In this document: positions 8,406-17,433 of the stretch, piece by piece
Position numbering within the stretch: the first letter of the stretch is position 1
How the letters are laid out: each line of letters begins with the position of its first letter
Origin: Tomitella gaofuii
GTDB taxonomy: Bacteria > Actinomycetota > Actinomycetes > Mycobacteriales > Mycobacteriaceae
DNA length: 64,000 bases
Direction of reading: 5' to 3'
Assembly: GCF_014126825.1 (NCBI RefSeq)
Contig: NZ_CP059900.1
Span: forward strand, 3,672,954 to 3,736,953
The notes under the pieces: generated by a model
The model's input: the letters and a program-made list of their open reading frames with translations, nothing else
Told to the model about the DNA's origin: nothing
The model's database searches: none
Position numbers and translations under genes: made by a program

Positions 8406-9224
8406 ATGACCGCACCGCATCGGCACCGCACCGCACTGGTGACGGGGGCCTCGTCGGGCATCGGCCTGGCGACGGCACGCGCCCTCGTCGCGTCCGGCTA
8501 CACCGTGTACGGCACCGGACGTGCACCGCAGAACCTGCCCGACGACGCCCGCGTGCCCGGGGTGCACTACCTGCCGCTCGACCTCGCCGACACTGCATCC
8601 ATCGAGCGCTGCGCCGCCCAGGCCGGCCCCGTCGACGTGCTCGTCAACAACGCGGGCGAGAGCCAGTCGGGGCCGTTCGAGGAGCTGCTGCCGGACGACC
8701 TCGAGCGGCTGTTCCGGATCAACGTGCTCGGCGCGGTGCGCTTGAGCCAGCAGGTGCTGCCCGGCATGCGCGAGCGCGGGTACGGACGCGTCGTCATGGT
8801 CGGGTCGATGCTGGGCAGCCTGCCTCTGGCCTACCGCTCGTCGTACTGCGCGTCCAAAGCGGCCGTCCGCACGTTCGCGTCCGCCGCCCGGGCCGAGTTC
8901 GCGCCGTACGGGGTGTGGCTGACCACCGTGGAGCCCAGCTCGATCAACACCGGCATCAGCGAGCGCCGCACCCACCTGGTGCGGCCCGGCTCGGTGTTCG
9001 AGGAGCAGTACCGGCGGGTGATCGCGCGTCTGGACGCGCGCGAGGCCGCCGGCATCCCCGCCGAGGAGGTCGCCGCGCAGATCATGGACGCGATCCGTGC
9101 GCGGCGGCCCCGGCCGCTGTATGCGGTGGGCGGGGGCTCGCGGGCGGCGTTCGCGCTCAAGCGGATGCTGCCCGAGTCGGTGACCGAGCGGATCCTGGGC
9201 CGCCGGTTCGGGGTGCGCTTCTAG
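8406..9224 (+). CDS. Short-chain dehydrogenase/reductase
   Basis: This 272-residue classical-type SDR has the cofactor motif TGASSGIG near the N-terminus, NNAG (VLVNNAGES), a catalytic Ser in MVGSMLG and the YCASK active site. NADP(H) or NAD(H)-dependent oxidation or reduction of an alcohol/ketone is expected; the substrate is unknown. The ATG at 8406 is chosen over an in-frame start at 8217 because AGGAGGGA lies nine bases upstream. It is divergent from fgd (169-bp gap) and convergent with the cobU fusion gene across a palindrome. Confidence 0.88.
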   Translation: MTAPHRHRTALVTGASSGIGLATARALVASGYTVYGTGRAPQNLPDDARVPGVHYLPLDLADTASIERCAAQAGPVDVLVNNAGESQSGPFEELLPDDLERLFRINVLGAVRLSQQVLPGMRERGYGRVVMVGSMLGSLPLAYRSSYCASKAAVRTFASAARAEFAPYGVWLTTVEPSSINTGISERRTHLVRPGSVFEEQYRRVIARLDAREAAGIPAEEVAAQIMDAIRARRPRPLYAVGGGSRAAFALKRMLPESVTERILGRRFGVRF

Positions 9225-9262
9225 GCAGCTGTCCTCCCCGAGACCCGCGACTCCCTACCGCT

Positions 9263-9312
9263 CGGTACGTTCTTCGGTGGAAATCGCCGCGCGATCACCG
9301 AAAAACGTACCG
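9263..9312. terminator. Palindrome at convergent gene ends (family B, copy 2)
   Basis: CGGTACGTTCTTCGGTG (9263-9279) and CACCGAAAAACGTACCG (9296-9312) pair over 16 of 17 positions around a 16-nt loop. It lies between the stops of the SDR gene (9224) and the cobU fusion (9328), and closely resembles the element at 2246-2297. The likely role is a bidirectional terminator. Confidence 0.6.
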
Positions 9313-9327
9313 CCGGGCGAGGCGCCG

Positions 9328-10725
9328 TCAGCGCAGCCGCACCGGCAGCCCCGCCACCACCAGCAGCACCTCGTCGGACGCGGCGGCGATGCGCGCGTTG
9401 AGCCGGCCGAGCAGGTCGCGGAACAGCCGTCCCGAGGCGGTCGCGGGGACCACGCCGCTGCCCACCTCGTTGCTCACCGCCACCACCGGCGCCGGGCACG
9501 CGCGCCACGCGGCCACGAGCTCGTCGATATCGGCCTCGACCCGTTCGAGCGGCCCGCCCTCCCACGCCGAGTGCAGGTCGATGCGCGCCGTCAGCCACGT
9601 GCCCAGGCAGTCCAGCAGCACCGGGCCCGTCGCCGACCGCAGCAGCCCGGCCACATCGGTCGTCTCGACGGTGCGCCACGTTCCGGGGCGCCGCTCGCGG
9701 TGCGCGGCCACCCGCTCCAGCCACTCGGGATCGTCACGGCCGGCGCCACCGGTGGCCAGGTAGGTGACGTCGGCACTGTCGGCCAGCGCCTCCTCGGCCA
9801 GCGTGGACTTGCCCGACCGCGCACCGCCCAGCACCAGGGTCCGGCGGTGTCCGACGACGTCCTCCCGACGTTCCACGCCCGGCACCGGCACGACCATCCC
9901 GTCCTCCCCCGCGCGGACCCCCCACGGGCGCAGCCGCCGGTCCAGCTCGTCCGGCGGCGGATTGTGGTGGCTCAGGTGCACGGCCACCACCTGCGTGCCC
10001 TCGACGACGGCCCCGCGTTGCCGCAGCTCCGCGAGCACGCGCGGGAACGTCGCGAGGTTCAGGTGCCCGCCGTCCAGGTCGGTGCGGTCGCCGAAGGTCT
10101 CGTCCAGGAACACCGCATCGAATCGGGCCCCCGCCACCGCCCGCACCGTCGGATCGGGCAGCGGCCCGGTGTCCGTGGCCCACAGGATGCGGCCGACCGC
10201 GCCCTCCCGTGCCACGTCGTAGAGCACCGCGTCTCCGGCTATCCACACAGCATGGTCGGCCGCGAGCACCCGCACCCGGTAGCGCGCACCGTCCGGCTCC
10301 CCCAGCACCGCCTCGTCGCCCGCTGCGACCTCGATGAACCGCACCGGATCGTCGGGCGCCGCCCACGGCCGGCACTGCGCGACGACGTCGGCCGGGCCCA
10401 CCACGTCCAAGGGGTCGCGGCGGCCTGCCCAGTGCCGGAACAGCAACGCCGCGGGCCCCAGGTGATCCGGGTGCGAGTGGGTCAGCAGCAGGTGTCGCAC
10501 CCCCGCCAGCGACCGTCCTGCACGCACCGCGCTGCGCGGGGTCTCCGGCCCGCAGTCGAGCAGAAGCCGGCCGTCGACCAGTGCCGACGTCTGCCCGCGG
10601 ACCCGCCCCGACCCGGCCGCGGCGAGGCACGACGCGCACTCGCAGAAAGGGTTGGGCCACCCGTCGGCGGCGCCGCTGCCCAGCAGCACCACCTCCCCGC
10701 CGTCTCGCATCTCCCCGCCGCTCAT
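9328..10725 (-). CDS. cobU: Metallo-beta-lactamase-fold / CobU fusion (adenosylcobinamide kinase and guanylyltransferase)
   Basis: The 465-residue protein joins two enzymes. Residues about 8-290 form a PhnP-like metallo-beta-lactamase domain with CECASC, the metal motif THSHPDHLG and later ATDTG and HLSHHN. Residues about 293-465 are CobU/CobP, with the P-loop GGARSGKST, the HRERRPGTW loop, DCLGTWL and SNEVGSG. The CobU part phosphorylates adenosylcobinamide and forms adenosyl-GDP-cobinamide for the final steps of B12 assembly or salvage. The fusion is known in other actinobacteria; the role of the first domain is unclear. The ATG at 10725 overlaps the btuD-like stop by 4 bp, making it the last gene of a riboswitch-controlled uptake operon. 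Confidence 0.9.
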   Translation of the reverse strand: MSGGEMRDGGEVVLLGSGAADGWPNPFCECASCLAAAGSGRVRGQTSALVDGRLLLDCGPETPRSAVRAGRSLAGVRHLLLTHSHPDHLGPAALLFRHWAGRRDPLDVVGPADVVAQCRPWAAPDDPVRFIEVAAGDEAVLGEPDGARYRVRVLAADHAVWIAGDAVLYDVAREGAVGRILWATDTGPLPDPTVRAVAGARFDAVFLDETFGDRTDLDGGHLNLATFPRVLAELRQRGAVVEGTQVVAVHLSHHNPPPDELDRRLRPWGVRAGEDGMVVPVPGVERREDVVGHRRTLVLGGARSGKSTLAEEALADSADVTYLATGGAGRDDPEWLERVAAHRERRPGTWRTVETTDVAGLLRSATGPVLLDCLGTWLTARIDLHSAWEGGPLERVEADIDELVAAWRACPAPVVAVSNEVGSGVVPATASGRLFRDLLGRLNARIAAASDEVLLVVAGLPVRLR

Positions 10726-11576
10726 TCCGCCGTCCCGCGCGCCGCACGCCCGACAGCCCCGGCGCCCAGCCCCTCCGGCAGCACCACCACGGTGCCGCCC
10801 CGCCGCAGCACCTCGACGCGGGCGCCGTACACGCGGCCGATCCGCGCAGGTTCGAGCACGTCCTCGGGCGCGCCGTCGGCGATCACCCGGGCGTCGGCCA
10901 TCATCACCATGCGTCGACCGTAGTGGGCGGCCAGGGTGAGGTCGTGCATCGCGGCCACCACCGTGATCCCCTCGTCGGCCCGCAACGATTCCACCAGATC
11001 CAGCACCTGCTGCTGGTGTCCGATGTCGAGGGCGCTGGTCGGCTCGTCCAACAGCAGCACCTCCGGCTGCTGGGCCAGCGCCCGCCCCAGCACCACCCGT
11101 TGAAGCTCGCCGCCGGAGAGCTGCGCGGCCTGCCGGGGTGCCAACTCCTCCAGATCGAGCCGCCGCAGGACCCGCGCCACCGCCGCCTTGTCCGCCGCCG
11201 ATTCCACCCCGAACCGGGGCACATGCGGGGTGCGGCCCAGCGACACCAGCTCGGCCACCGTGATCCCCTCCGGGACCACCGGCCGCTGCGGCATGAGCGC
11301 CACCTTGCGCGCCATCGCCCGGCGCCGGGTCCTGCGCGGGTCGGCGCCCGCCACCGTCACCGCGCCGGTCACCGTTCCCCCCGCCGCGGTGCCGCCCGCC
11401 GGCGTGAGCAGCCCGGCGAACGCGTGCAGCAGCGTCGTCTTGCCGGCGCCGTTGGGGCCCACCACCGAGACCCATGCGCCCCGGCCGATCGTGAGCGTCA
11501 CGTCGTCCACCACCGTCGCACCGCCGCGCGCCACAGTCAGGCCCGCGCAGGCGACGGCCGAATCCCCCGCCGTCAC
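10722..11576 (-). CDS. btuD: ABC transporter ATP-binding protein, cobalamin/cobinamide uptake
   Basis: The 284-residue ATPase powers the adjacent permease. It has Walker A GPNGAGKTT, the signature LSGGELQRV, Walker B VLLLDEPTSALD and the H-loop AAMHDLT, in the order of FecE/BtuD-type importers. The start is the GTG at 11576, overlapping the permease stop by 4 bp, and the stop overlaps the cobU fusion start by 4 bp. B12 as substrate is inferred from the cobalamin riboswitch ahead of the operon and the CobU neighbour; the sequence of the ATPase alone would also suit siderophores. Confidence 0.88.
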   Translation of the reverse strand: MTAGDSAVACAGLTVARGGATVVDDVTLTIGRGAWVSVVGPNGAGKTTLLHAFAGLLTPAGGTAAGGTVTGAVTVAGADPRRTRRRAMARKVALMPQRPVVPEGITVAELVSLGRTPHVPRFGVESAADKAAVARVLRRLDLEELAPRQAAQLSGGELQRVVLGRALAQQPEVLLLDEPTSALDIGHQQQVLDLVESLRADEGITVVAAMHDLTLAAHYGRRMVMMADARVIADGAPEDVLEPARIGRVYGARVEVLRRGGTVVVLPEGLGAGAVGRAARGTAE

Positions 11577-12646
11577 TGCATCCCCGTGCCGCGCCGCAGC
11601 ACCACGAGGAAGAACGGCGCCCCGATGGCGGCCGTCACCACGCCGATCGGCAGTTCCGCGGGCGACATGATCGTGCGCGCCACGACATCGGCGAGCACCA
11701 GGAACGACGCACCGGCCAGCACCGACAGCGGCAGCAGCAGCCGGTGCCCGGGCCCCACGACCAGGCGCACCGCGTGCGGCACCACGATGCCGACGAACCC
11801 GATGAGCCCGCTCACGCTCACCACCGCGGCCGTGCCGAGCGTGGCGACCGCGACGAGCAGCAGCCGCACCCGCGCCGGGCGGATGCCCAGGCTGGCCGCC
11901 TCGACGTCGCCGACCGACATCACGTCGAGCGTGCGCCGGAACAGCAGGATCACCGCGATCGTCACCGCCACGTACGGCAGCACCAGGGTGACGTCGGACC
12001 AGCCGTCGGTGCTCAGCCGTCCGAGCAGCCATGCGTACACGCTCTGCAGCGAATCCTGGTAGCGCTGCTGCACGAACGTCTGCGCGGCGTTGGCGAATGC
12101 CGCGACGGCCACCCCGGCGAGGATGATCACCACCTCGCCCCGGCCCCCGCCCACGCTGCGGCCCAGCAGATACGTGGCGGCGACGGCGACGATGCCCCCG
12201 GCGAACGCCGCCACCGGCACGCCCAGCGAACCCATGCCCGCACCGGCGGCACCCGCCACGATCATCACCGTGGCACCCAGCCCGGCGCCGCTGGAGACGC
12301 CCAACAGGTACGGGTCGGCCAGCGGATTGCGGAACACGCCTTGGTAGGCGGCCCCGGCCACGGCGAGGGTCGCCCCCACCAGCGCGCCGAGCACCACCCG
12401 CGGCAACCGGATCTGCCACAGGATGGCCTGCTGCTGCGTGGTGAGACCGGAATCGATGTGCACCAGCGGCAGCGCGTCGGCCAGTTCGGCCAGCACGGAT
12501 GACGGCGACAGGCCCGATGCGCCGACGAGCGTGGCCGTCAACAGCACCGCGAAGGTCACCGCCGCCGCGGCCGCGATGATGGCCGCGCCGCGCCCGCGAC
12601 TCCGGCGCGCGACGACACCGCCGGGGCGGGCCGCCGTGGCCGTCAC
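11573..12646 (-). CDS. btuC: FecCD-family permease, cobalamin/cobinamide uptake
   Basis: This 357-residue integral membrane protein has about ten hydrophobic segments. It carries the FecCD/BtuC marks LPRVVLGALVGATLAVAG, VFRNPLADPYLLGVSSGA and, near the end, GFVGIVVPHAVRL. It forms the transmembrane channel for a B12-type substrate with BtuD and BtuF. The start is the GTG at 12646, sharing GTGA with the binding-protein stop. The N-terminus is Arg-rich before the first membrane segment. Confidence 0.9.
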   Translation of the reverse strand: MTATAARPGGVVARRSRGRGAAIIAAAAAVTFAVLLTATLVGASGLSPSSVLAELADALPLVHIDSGLTTQQQAILWQIRLPRVVLGALVGATLAVAGAAYQGVFRNPLADPYLLGVSSGAGLGATVMIVAGAAGAGMGSLGVPVAAFAGGIVAVAATYLLGRSVGGGRGEVVIILAGVAVAAFANAAQTFVQQRYQDSLQSVYAWLLGRLSTDGWSDVTLVLPYVAVTIAVILLFRRTLDVMSVGDVEAASLGIRPARVRLLLVAVATLGTAAVVSVSGLIGFVGIVVPHAVRLVVGPGHRLLLPLSVLAGASFLVLADVVARTIMSPAELPIGVVTAAIGAPFFLVVLRRGTGMQ

Positions 12647-13593
12647 GTGCCCGGCCGGTCCGCGAGGATCTGCGCGATGCGCTGGGCCAGGTCACCGATC
12701 CGCGGCCCCCAGCGGCTGGTGATGTCGGCGTCGAGCGCATGCACCTGCCCGTCGCGCACCGCCGTCACGCCGGCCCACCCGGGCCGCTGCGCCACCGAGG
12801 CCGGTGACTCGCCGCCCGCCTGGGCGTCGGCCAGGAAGATCAGGTCCGGATTCGCCGAGACGACGAACTCCGGCTGCAGCTGCGGATACGCACCCGCGCC
12901 GGACGCGGCGTCCGCGATGTTCTGCAGACCGAACAGCGAGTACACCTGCCCGATGAACGACGCGGAGGTGACGGTGTAGAGGGTCGGGTCGAGCTCGTGG
13001 AAGTAGGTGAGCCCCTCGCCCGCGCCGCCCGCGGCGTCGATCGCCGCGGAGATCTGCTCGCGCACCTCCCCCACGAGCTCGTGCGCCTCGTCGGCGTGCC
13101 CGGTGACGACGCCCACCTGTGCGAACTGCTCGTAGGCGCCCTCGATATCGCCGGGCGCGGGCAGCTGCAGGTACGGCACGCCCACCCTGTCCAGGCCGGA
13201 CTTCAGGTCGCCGTTGTCGTCGGAGAACACCACGAGGTCCGGCTGGTAGCCCAGGATGGCCTCGAGGTTGGGGGTGTAGCCGGACAGGTCGGTGGTGGGC
13301 ACGCCCTGCGGATAGTCCGACTGGTCGTCCACCGCCACCACCTGATCGCCCGCGCCCACCGCGTAGAGGATCTCGGTGGCCGACGGGCTCAGCGAGACGA
13401 TCCGCTGCGGCGCGTCGCCCGGGGAGCCGGGCGCCTCCGCCGCTGCCCCGGGGGCGTCGCCGCCGGAACCGCCGGCCGGATCTTCCGCGCCCGATCCGCA
13501 CGCCGTGAGCACCATGCCCAGCAGCAGCGCGATGACCAGGGCGCACATGCGCAGCGCCGCGCGACGGGAGTGAACAAGACGGTGGTGGAGCAC
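12643..13593 (-). CDS. btuF: Cobalamin/cobinamide-binding lipoprotein
   Basis: The 316-residue periplasmic-binding-type protein has a lipoprotein signal (Arg-rich start, hydrophobic stretch, lipobox LTAC). A helical-backbone binding domain follows, with QRIVSLSPSATEILYAVG at its start and YQPDLVVFSDD, as in BtuF/FhuD-type proteins. It would sit on the outer face of the membrane and deliver its ligand to the permease. The GTG start at 13593 follows AAGGAA. It is the first gene after a cobalamin riboswitch, which is the main argument for a corrinoid ligand. Confidence 0.88.
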   Translation of the reverse strand: MLHHRLVHSRRAALRMCALVIALLLGMVLTACGSGAEDPAGGSGGDAPGAAAEAPGSPGDAPQRIVSLSPSATEILYAVGAGDQVVAVDDQSDYPQGVPTTDLSGYTPNLEAILGYQPDLVVFSDDNGDLKSGLDRVGVPYLQLPAPGDIEGAYEQFAQVGVVTGHADEAHELVGEVREQISAAIDAAGGAGEGLTYFHELDPTLYTVTSASFIGQVYSLFGLQNIADAASGAGAYPQLQPEFVVSANPDLIFLADAQAGGESPASVAQRPGWAGVTAVRDGQVHALDADITSRWGPRIGDLAQRIAQILADRPGT

Positions 13594-13629
13594 AGAGCCG
13601 TTCCTTCATCCGAGGGGCGTCGTGTGGCC

Positions 13630-13785
13630 GCGGGCCAGCTGACCTGGCTCATCCGACTCGCCTCGAGCGCATCCGCGCGGCGTCGGCTTCACAGTTGCGG
13701 GACAGCGCCGGCATCGCACCGGACTTCACTGGCACCCACGGCGACCGGCGGCGCCGGCCGGACGGCAGTTTACCCGCCGGCCGTC
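13630..13785 (-). ncRNA. Cobalamin riboswitch upstream of btuF operon
   Basis: Read on the minus strand, the region contains the B12-box core GCCGGTG-like segment followed by GCGATGCCGGC, then GCTGTCCCGCAACTGTGAA (around 13692-13720). A 3' element with GAGCCAGGTCAGC lies near 13640-13655. These match the conserved aptamer order of cobalamin riboswitches. It ends about 40 nt before the btuF start, so control of translation or termination of the whole uptake operon by adenosylcobalamin is expected. The boundaries are approximate. Confidence 0.9.
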
Positions 13786-13826
13786 CGCGGCCCCGCCGGT
13801 GTTCTCAGGGGGGGCAGGCCCGGTTG

Positions 13827-13905
13827 TGACACCTGCTTCACATTCTGTGGCCCCCGGATGAGGGTTTCCCACCATCCGGGGGCCACAGAATGTGAAGTTC
13901 GTGCC
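13827..13905. repeat. Dispersed palindrome, family A, copy 1
   Basis: Arms 13836-13860 and 13873-13897 are perfectly complementary over 25 bp around a 12-nt loop; the arm contains CACATTCTGTGGCCCCCGG. An outer pair (TGACAC near 13827 and GTGCC near 13901) is weaker. The element starts 9 bp beyond the metZ stop (13914, minus strand). A second copy at 57388-57467 has the same arms with the loop inverted. It may act as a terminator and may also be a mobile palindrome. Confidence 0.85.
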
Positions 13906-13913
13906 GCCGGACG

Positions 13914-15137
13914 TCAGCCCAGCGCCTGCGCGATGTCCTCTTTGAGGTCGCGCACGTCCTCGAGACCCACGGACAGCCGCACCACACCGTCGGTGATCCC
14001 GATGGCGGCGCGCCCCTCCGAGCCCATGGCGCGGTGCGTCGTGGTGGCGGGGTGGGTGGTCATGGACTTGGCGTCGCCCAGGTTGTTGGAGATGTCGAGG
14101 ATGCGCAGCCGGTTGAGGAACTCGAAGGCGCGCGCCTTGCCCTGCCCCTCGGCGGCGTCGAGCTCGAAGGTGATCACCGATCCGCCGCCGGTCATCTGCG
14201 AGCGGGCCAGCTCGTACTGCGGGTGCGACGGCAGGAACGGGTACTTGACCCACTTGACCGCCTCGTGCGCCTCGAGCAGCCCGGCGATCTCGAGCGCGCT
14301 CGCCGCCATCCGCTCGACGCGCATCGCCATGGTCTCGAGTCCCTTGACCAGGGTCCAGGCGTTGAACGGGCTCAGCGACGGGCCGGTGTGGCGGATCAGG
14401 TGCTTGACCGGCCCGCCGATGAACTCCTCGGATCCCAGGATGGCCCCGCCCATCACGCGCCCCTGGCCGTCGATGTGCTTGGTGCCGGAGTACACCGTGA
14501 CGTCGGCGCCCAGCTCCAGGCTGTTCTGCAGCACGGGGGTGGCGAAGACGTTGTCGAGGACGACGGTGGCGCCGGCCGCGTGCGCCATCTCGGAGACCGC
14601 CCGGACGTCGACGATCTCCTGCATCGGGTTGGACGGCGTCTCGAAGAACACGGCCTTGGTGGGCTTCGAGAGCGCCTCGCGCCACTGGTCCAGGTCGGTG
14701 CCGTCGACGAACACCGTCTCGACGCCCCAGCGCGGCAGCAGCTCGTTGCAGATCACGAAGCACGAGCCGAACAGGCTGCGCGACGCGACGAGCCGGTCGC
14801 CGCTCCCGCACAGCGCGGCCAGCGCCGTGAACACCGCGGACATGCCGGTGGCGGTGGCATAGCAGGCTTCGGCGCCGTCGAGCAGGCGCATGCGCTCCTG
14901 GAACATCTCCACGGTGGGGTTGCCGTAGCGCGAGTACACGAAGCGCTGGTCCTCGCCGGTGAACGCGCGCTCGGCGGCCTCCGCGCTCTCGTAGACGTAG
15001 CCGGACGTCAGGTACAGCCCCTCGGCCGTCTCCTGGTACTGCGAGCGCATCACCCCGCCGCGGATGCCGACGGTGGCGGGGCGCACCCCGTCGGGGAGCC
15101 GGGGCGGGTTCTGGTCGTGCGCGGGCTGATCGGACAT
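13914..15137 (-). CDS. metZ: O-succinylhomoserine sulfhydrylase
   Basis: MetZ makes homocysteine from O-succinylhomoserine and sulfide, using pyridoxal phosphate, in methionine synthesis. The 407-residue protein is a typical Cys/Met-metabolism PLP enzyme, with YSRYGNPT, ETPSNP, the Asp of VVLDNVFATP and the PLP lysine Lys220 in YSGTKHIDGQG. The ATG at 15137 is the family start. It lies 123 bp downstream of a rhodanese gene on the same strand, the same pair as Rv0390-metZ in M. tuberculosis. Family A palindrome copy 1 follows the stop. Confidence 0.93.
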   Translation of the reverse strand: MSDQPAHDQNPPRLPDGVRPATVGIRGGVMRSQYQETAEGLYLTSGYVYESAEAAERAFTGEDQRFVYSRYGNPTVEMFQERMRLLDGAEACYATATGMSAVFTALAALCGSGDRLVASRSLFGSCFVICNELLPRWGVETVFVDGTDLDQWREALSKPTKAVFFETPSNPMQEIVDVRAVSEMAHAAGATVVLDNVFATPVLQNSLELGADVTVYSGTKHIDGQGRVMGGAILGSEEFIGGPVKHLIRHTGPSLSPFNAWTLVKGLETMAMRVERMAASALEIAGLLEAHEAVKWVKYPFLPSHPQYELARSQMTGGGSVITFELDAAEGQGKARAFEFLNRLRILDISNNLGDAKSMTTHPATTTHRAMGSEGRAAIGITDGVVRLSVGLEDVRDLKEDIAQALG

Positions 15138-15260
15138 CGTCGCTGCCTCCGTGGGGCGGGTCGGCCCGGCCGTCTCGGCGGGCCGGGAAGAACAGTGGGC
15201 GTCAGGAGTGCGGCGTCGAGGACAGCCGGAACGCTGCGGCCGCCGCGGGGTCGGGAGCGG

Positions 15261-15737
15261 TCAGGACTGACACCAGGGCAGGCCGGCCGCGCGCCATCCG
15301 GCGCTGCCGCGGTGCCCTTGGGCGTCCAGTCCGCCTTCGAACCCCTCGAGAACGTTGTAGGCGGGCCCCAGGCCCGCGCCGGTGGCCGCGATGGCGGCCC
15401 CGATGGACCGCTGCCCGGAGCGGCACAGGAACAGGACCGGCGACGCCGCGCCGTCCGCGTCGCCGCCCGGCACGGCTCCCCGCTCGGCCGCGACCTCGGC
15501 GTGCAGCTGCTCTCCGAACCGCGGGTTGGGCGCGCCCGACGGGTAGTCGATCCACTCGACGAACCGTGTGCGGCGCCCCAGCGCGGACAGGTCGGGAACG
15601 CCCACGAACTGCCACTCCGCACCGGTGCGGACGTCCACGAGGACGGCGCGCGGATCGTCGCCGAGCATTTCCCAGGCGCGGGCGGGCGTCACATCGCCCG
15701 CGTAGCCGGCCCCCTGCGGGTTCGTCCCATCCGCCAT
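15261..15737 (-). CDS. Rhodanese-like sulfurtransferase
   Basis: This 158-residue single-domain rhodanese has a catalytic Cys105 in the active loop LCRSGQRS, preceded by VLVDVRTGAEW and followed by YNVLEGFEGGLD. Such proteins carry persulfide sulfur. Position directly before metZ suggests supply of sulfide or sulfane sulfur for homocysteine formation, which is inference. The ATG at 15737 is chosen because GGGAGG lies upstream; a longer in-frame extension to 15896 has no ribosome site. Confidence 0.88.
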   Translation of the reverse strand: MADGTNPQGAGYAGDVTPARAWEMLGDDPRAVLVDVRTGAEWQFVGVPDLSALGRRTRFVEWIDYPSGAPNPRFGEQLHAEVAAERGAVPGGDADGAASPVLFLCRSGQRSIGAAIAATGAGLGPAYNVLEGFEGGLDAQGHRGSAGWRAAGLPWCQS

Positions 15738-16005
15738 CACCGGAGCCTCCCGCCCGTGCATTCCATCTGCATCCCGCATCACGTTTCGCGCCCCACCGCG
15801 CACCTCGGGCCGGGCCGGTTCCAGTGTGTCACCGCGCGCGGCGGCCACGCATCGCAGGGTTGGCCGCGCGCCCCGCACCGGTCGATGTGATGCCACTCAC
15901 GCACCTGAAACCGGGAGACAAGTGTCACCTCTATCACAAAGGTAAGCCTTCGGTGCCCTAGACTGGAATGTCCATAGAACCGCCAACTCGACAAAAGGGT
16001 CTGAA

Positions 16006-17376
16006 GTGAATCGTCCACTGCGTGTCGCAATCATTGGAGCAGGGCCTGCTGGCATTTACGCCGCAGACGCCCTGATGAAATCCGATACCGCGACCTGTGG
16101 CTGTGGCGTGAGCATCGACCTCTTCGAGCGCATGCCCGCACCGTTCGGCCTCATCCGCTACGGCGTCGCCCCCGACCACCCGCGCATCAAGGGCATCGTC
16201 TCGGCACTGCACAAGGTGCTCGACAAGCCGCAGGTCCGCCTGCTCGGCAACATCGACTACGGCAGCGACGTCACCCTCGACGACCTGCACTCGATGTACG
16301 ACGCGGTGATCTTCTCCACCGGCGCCAATGCCGACCGGCCGCTGAACATCCCGGGCATCGACCTCGACGGCAGCTACGGTGCGGCCGACTTCGTCTCCTG
16401 GTACGACGGACACCCCGACGTGCCGCGCGAGTGGCCGCTGGACGCCGAGTCGGTGGCGGTGCTCGGCGTGGGCAACGTGGCCCTCGACGTGGCCCGTGTG
16501 CTGGCCAAGACCGGCGACGAGCTGCTGCGCACCGAGATCCCCGCCAACGTCTACGACGGGCTCAAGGCCAACAAGGCCACCGACGTGCACGTGTTCGGCC
16601 GCCGCGGCCCGGCGCAGGCCAAGTTCACGCCGCTGGAGCTCAAGGAGCTCAACCATTCGCCGAACATCGAGGTCATCGTCGACCCGGAGGACATCGACTA
16701 CGACGAGGCCTCCGCGGTGGCCCGGCGCAACTCGAAGATCGTCGACCAGGTCGCCAACATCATCCAGGACTACGCGCTGCGTGACCCCGGCGAGAGCCTG
16801 AACCGCATCCACCTGCACTTCTTCGAGAACCCGGTGGAGGTGCTCGGCGAGGACGGCAGGGTCGCCGGCCTGCGCACCGAACGCACCGAGCTCGACGGCA
16901 CCGGCAACGTGCGCGGCACCGGCCGGTTCAACGAGTGGCCGGTGCAGGCGGTGTACCGGGCGGTGGGCTACCTGTCGCAGAACATCGCCAAGCTGCCGTT
17001 CGACGAGCAGGCGGGCACCATCCCCAACGAGGCCGGCCGCGTCACCGGCGACGACGGCGCGCACTTCACCGCCACCTACGTCACCGGCTGGATCAAGCGC
17101 GGCCCCGTGGGGCTCATCGGCTCCACCAAGGGCGATGCCAACGAGACGGTCGCCTGCCTCATCGAGGACTTCGACGCGGGCCGGCTGCCGCAGCCGGAGA
17201 ACACCGGCGAGGACGCGATCATCGAGTTCCTCGACGCCAAGGGCCACCCGTACACCACCTGGGACGGCTGGTACAAGCTCGACGCGTACGAGCGCGGGCT
17301 CGGCGAGGACGAGGGCCGAGAGCGCGTCAAGGTGGTCGAGCGCGAGGACATGCTCCGCGCCTCGCACGGAGCCTGA
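16006..17376 (+). CDS. fprA: NADPH-ferredoxin/adrenodoxin-type reductase FprA
   Basis: The 456-residue flavoenzyme passes electrons from NADPH to ferredoxins that serve cytochromes P450 and other enzymes. It has the FAD motif GAGPAGIYAA at 10-20, GLIRYGVAPDHPR, the NADP motif LGVGNVALDVARVL and the C-terminal GWIKRGPVGLIGSTKGDA, all diagnostic of the adrenodoxin-reductase family. The GTG at 16006 gives the family N-terminus. A TAGACT -10-like hexamer at 15959-15964 fits a promoter about 40 bp upstream. The gene stands alone and is followed by a strong hairpin. Confidence 0.95.
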   Translation: MNRPLRVAIIGAGPAGIYAADALMKSDTATCGCGVSIDLFERMPAPFGLIRYGVAPDHPRIKGIVSALHKVLDKPQVRLLGNIDYGSDVTLDDLHSMYDAVIFSTGANADRPLNIPGIDLDGSYGAADFVSWYDGHPDVPREWPLDAESVAVLGVGNVALDVARVLAKTGDELLRTEIPANVYDGLKANKATDVHVFGRRGPAQAKFTPLELKELNHSPNIEVIVDPEDIDYDEASAVARRNSKIVDQVANIIQDYALRDPGESLNRIHLHFFENPVEVLGEDGRVAGLRTERTELDGTGNVRGTGRFNEWPVQAVYRAVGYLSQNIAKLPFDEQAGTIPNEAGRVTGDDGAHFTATYVTGWIKRGPVGLIGSTKGDANETVACLIEDFDAGRLPQPENTGEDAIIEFLDAKGHPYTTWDGWYKLDAYERGLGEDEGRERVKVVEREDMLRASHGA

Positions 17377-17394
17377 TCACCACCTGAACGGCCC

Positions 17395-17433
17395 GCTCCG
17401 CCCCGGCACCCGATCATGGCGCCGGGGCGGAGC
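17395..17433 (+). terminator. Hairpin downstream of fprA
   Basis: GCTCCGCCCCGGCACC (17395-17410) pairs with GGCGCCGGGGCGGAGC (17418-17433) with one mismatch around a 7-nt loop, 19 bp after the fprA stop. There is no clear T tract, as is usual for high-GC actinobacterial terminators. Confidence 0.65.

Noticed and set aside
13836-13897. Family A palindrome read as part of the btuF riboswitch
   Set aside because: The conserved aptamer core ends well before it, and the same element occurs without a riboswitch at 57388-57467.
15926-15955. Possible iron box before fprA (AAGGTAAGCCTT)
   Set aside because: Only the central half-site resembles the consensus, and the outer positions do not match. The boxes at 26035 and 30488 are far better.
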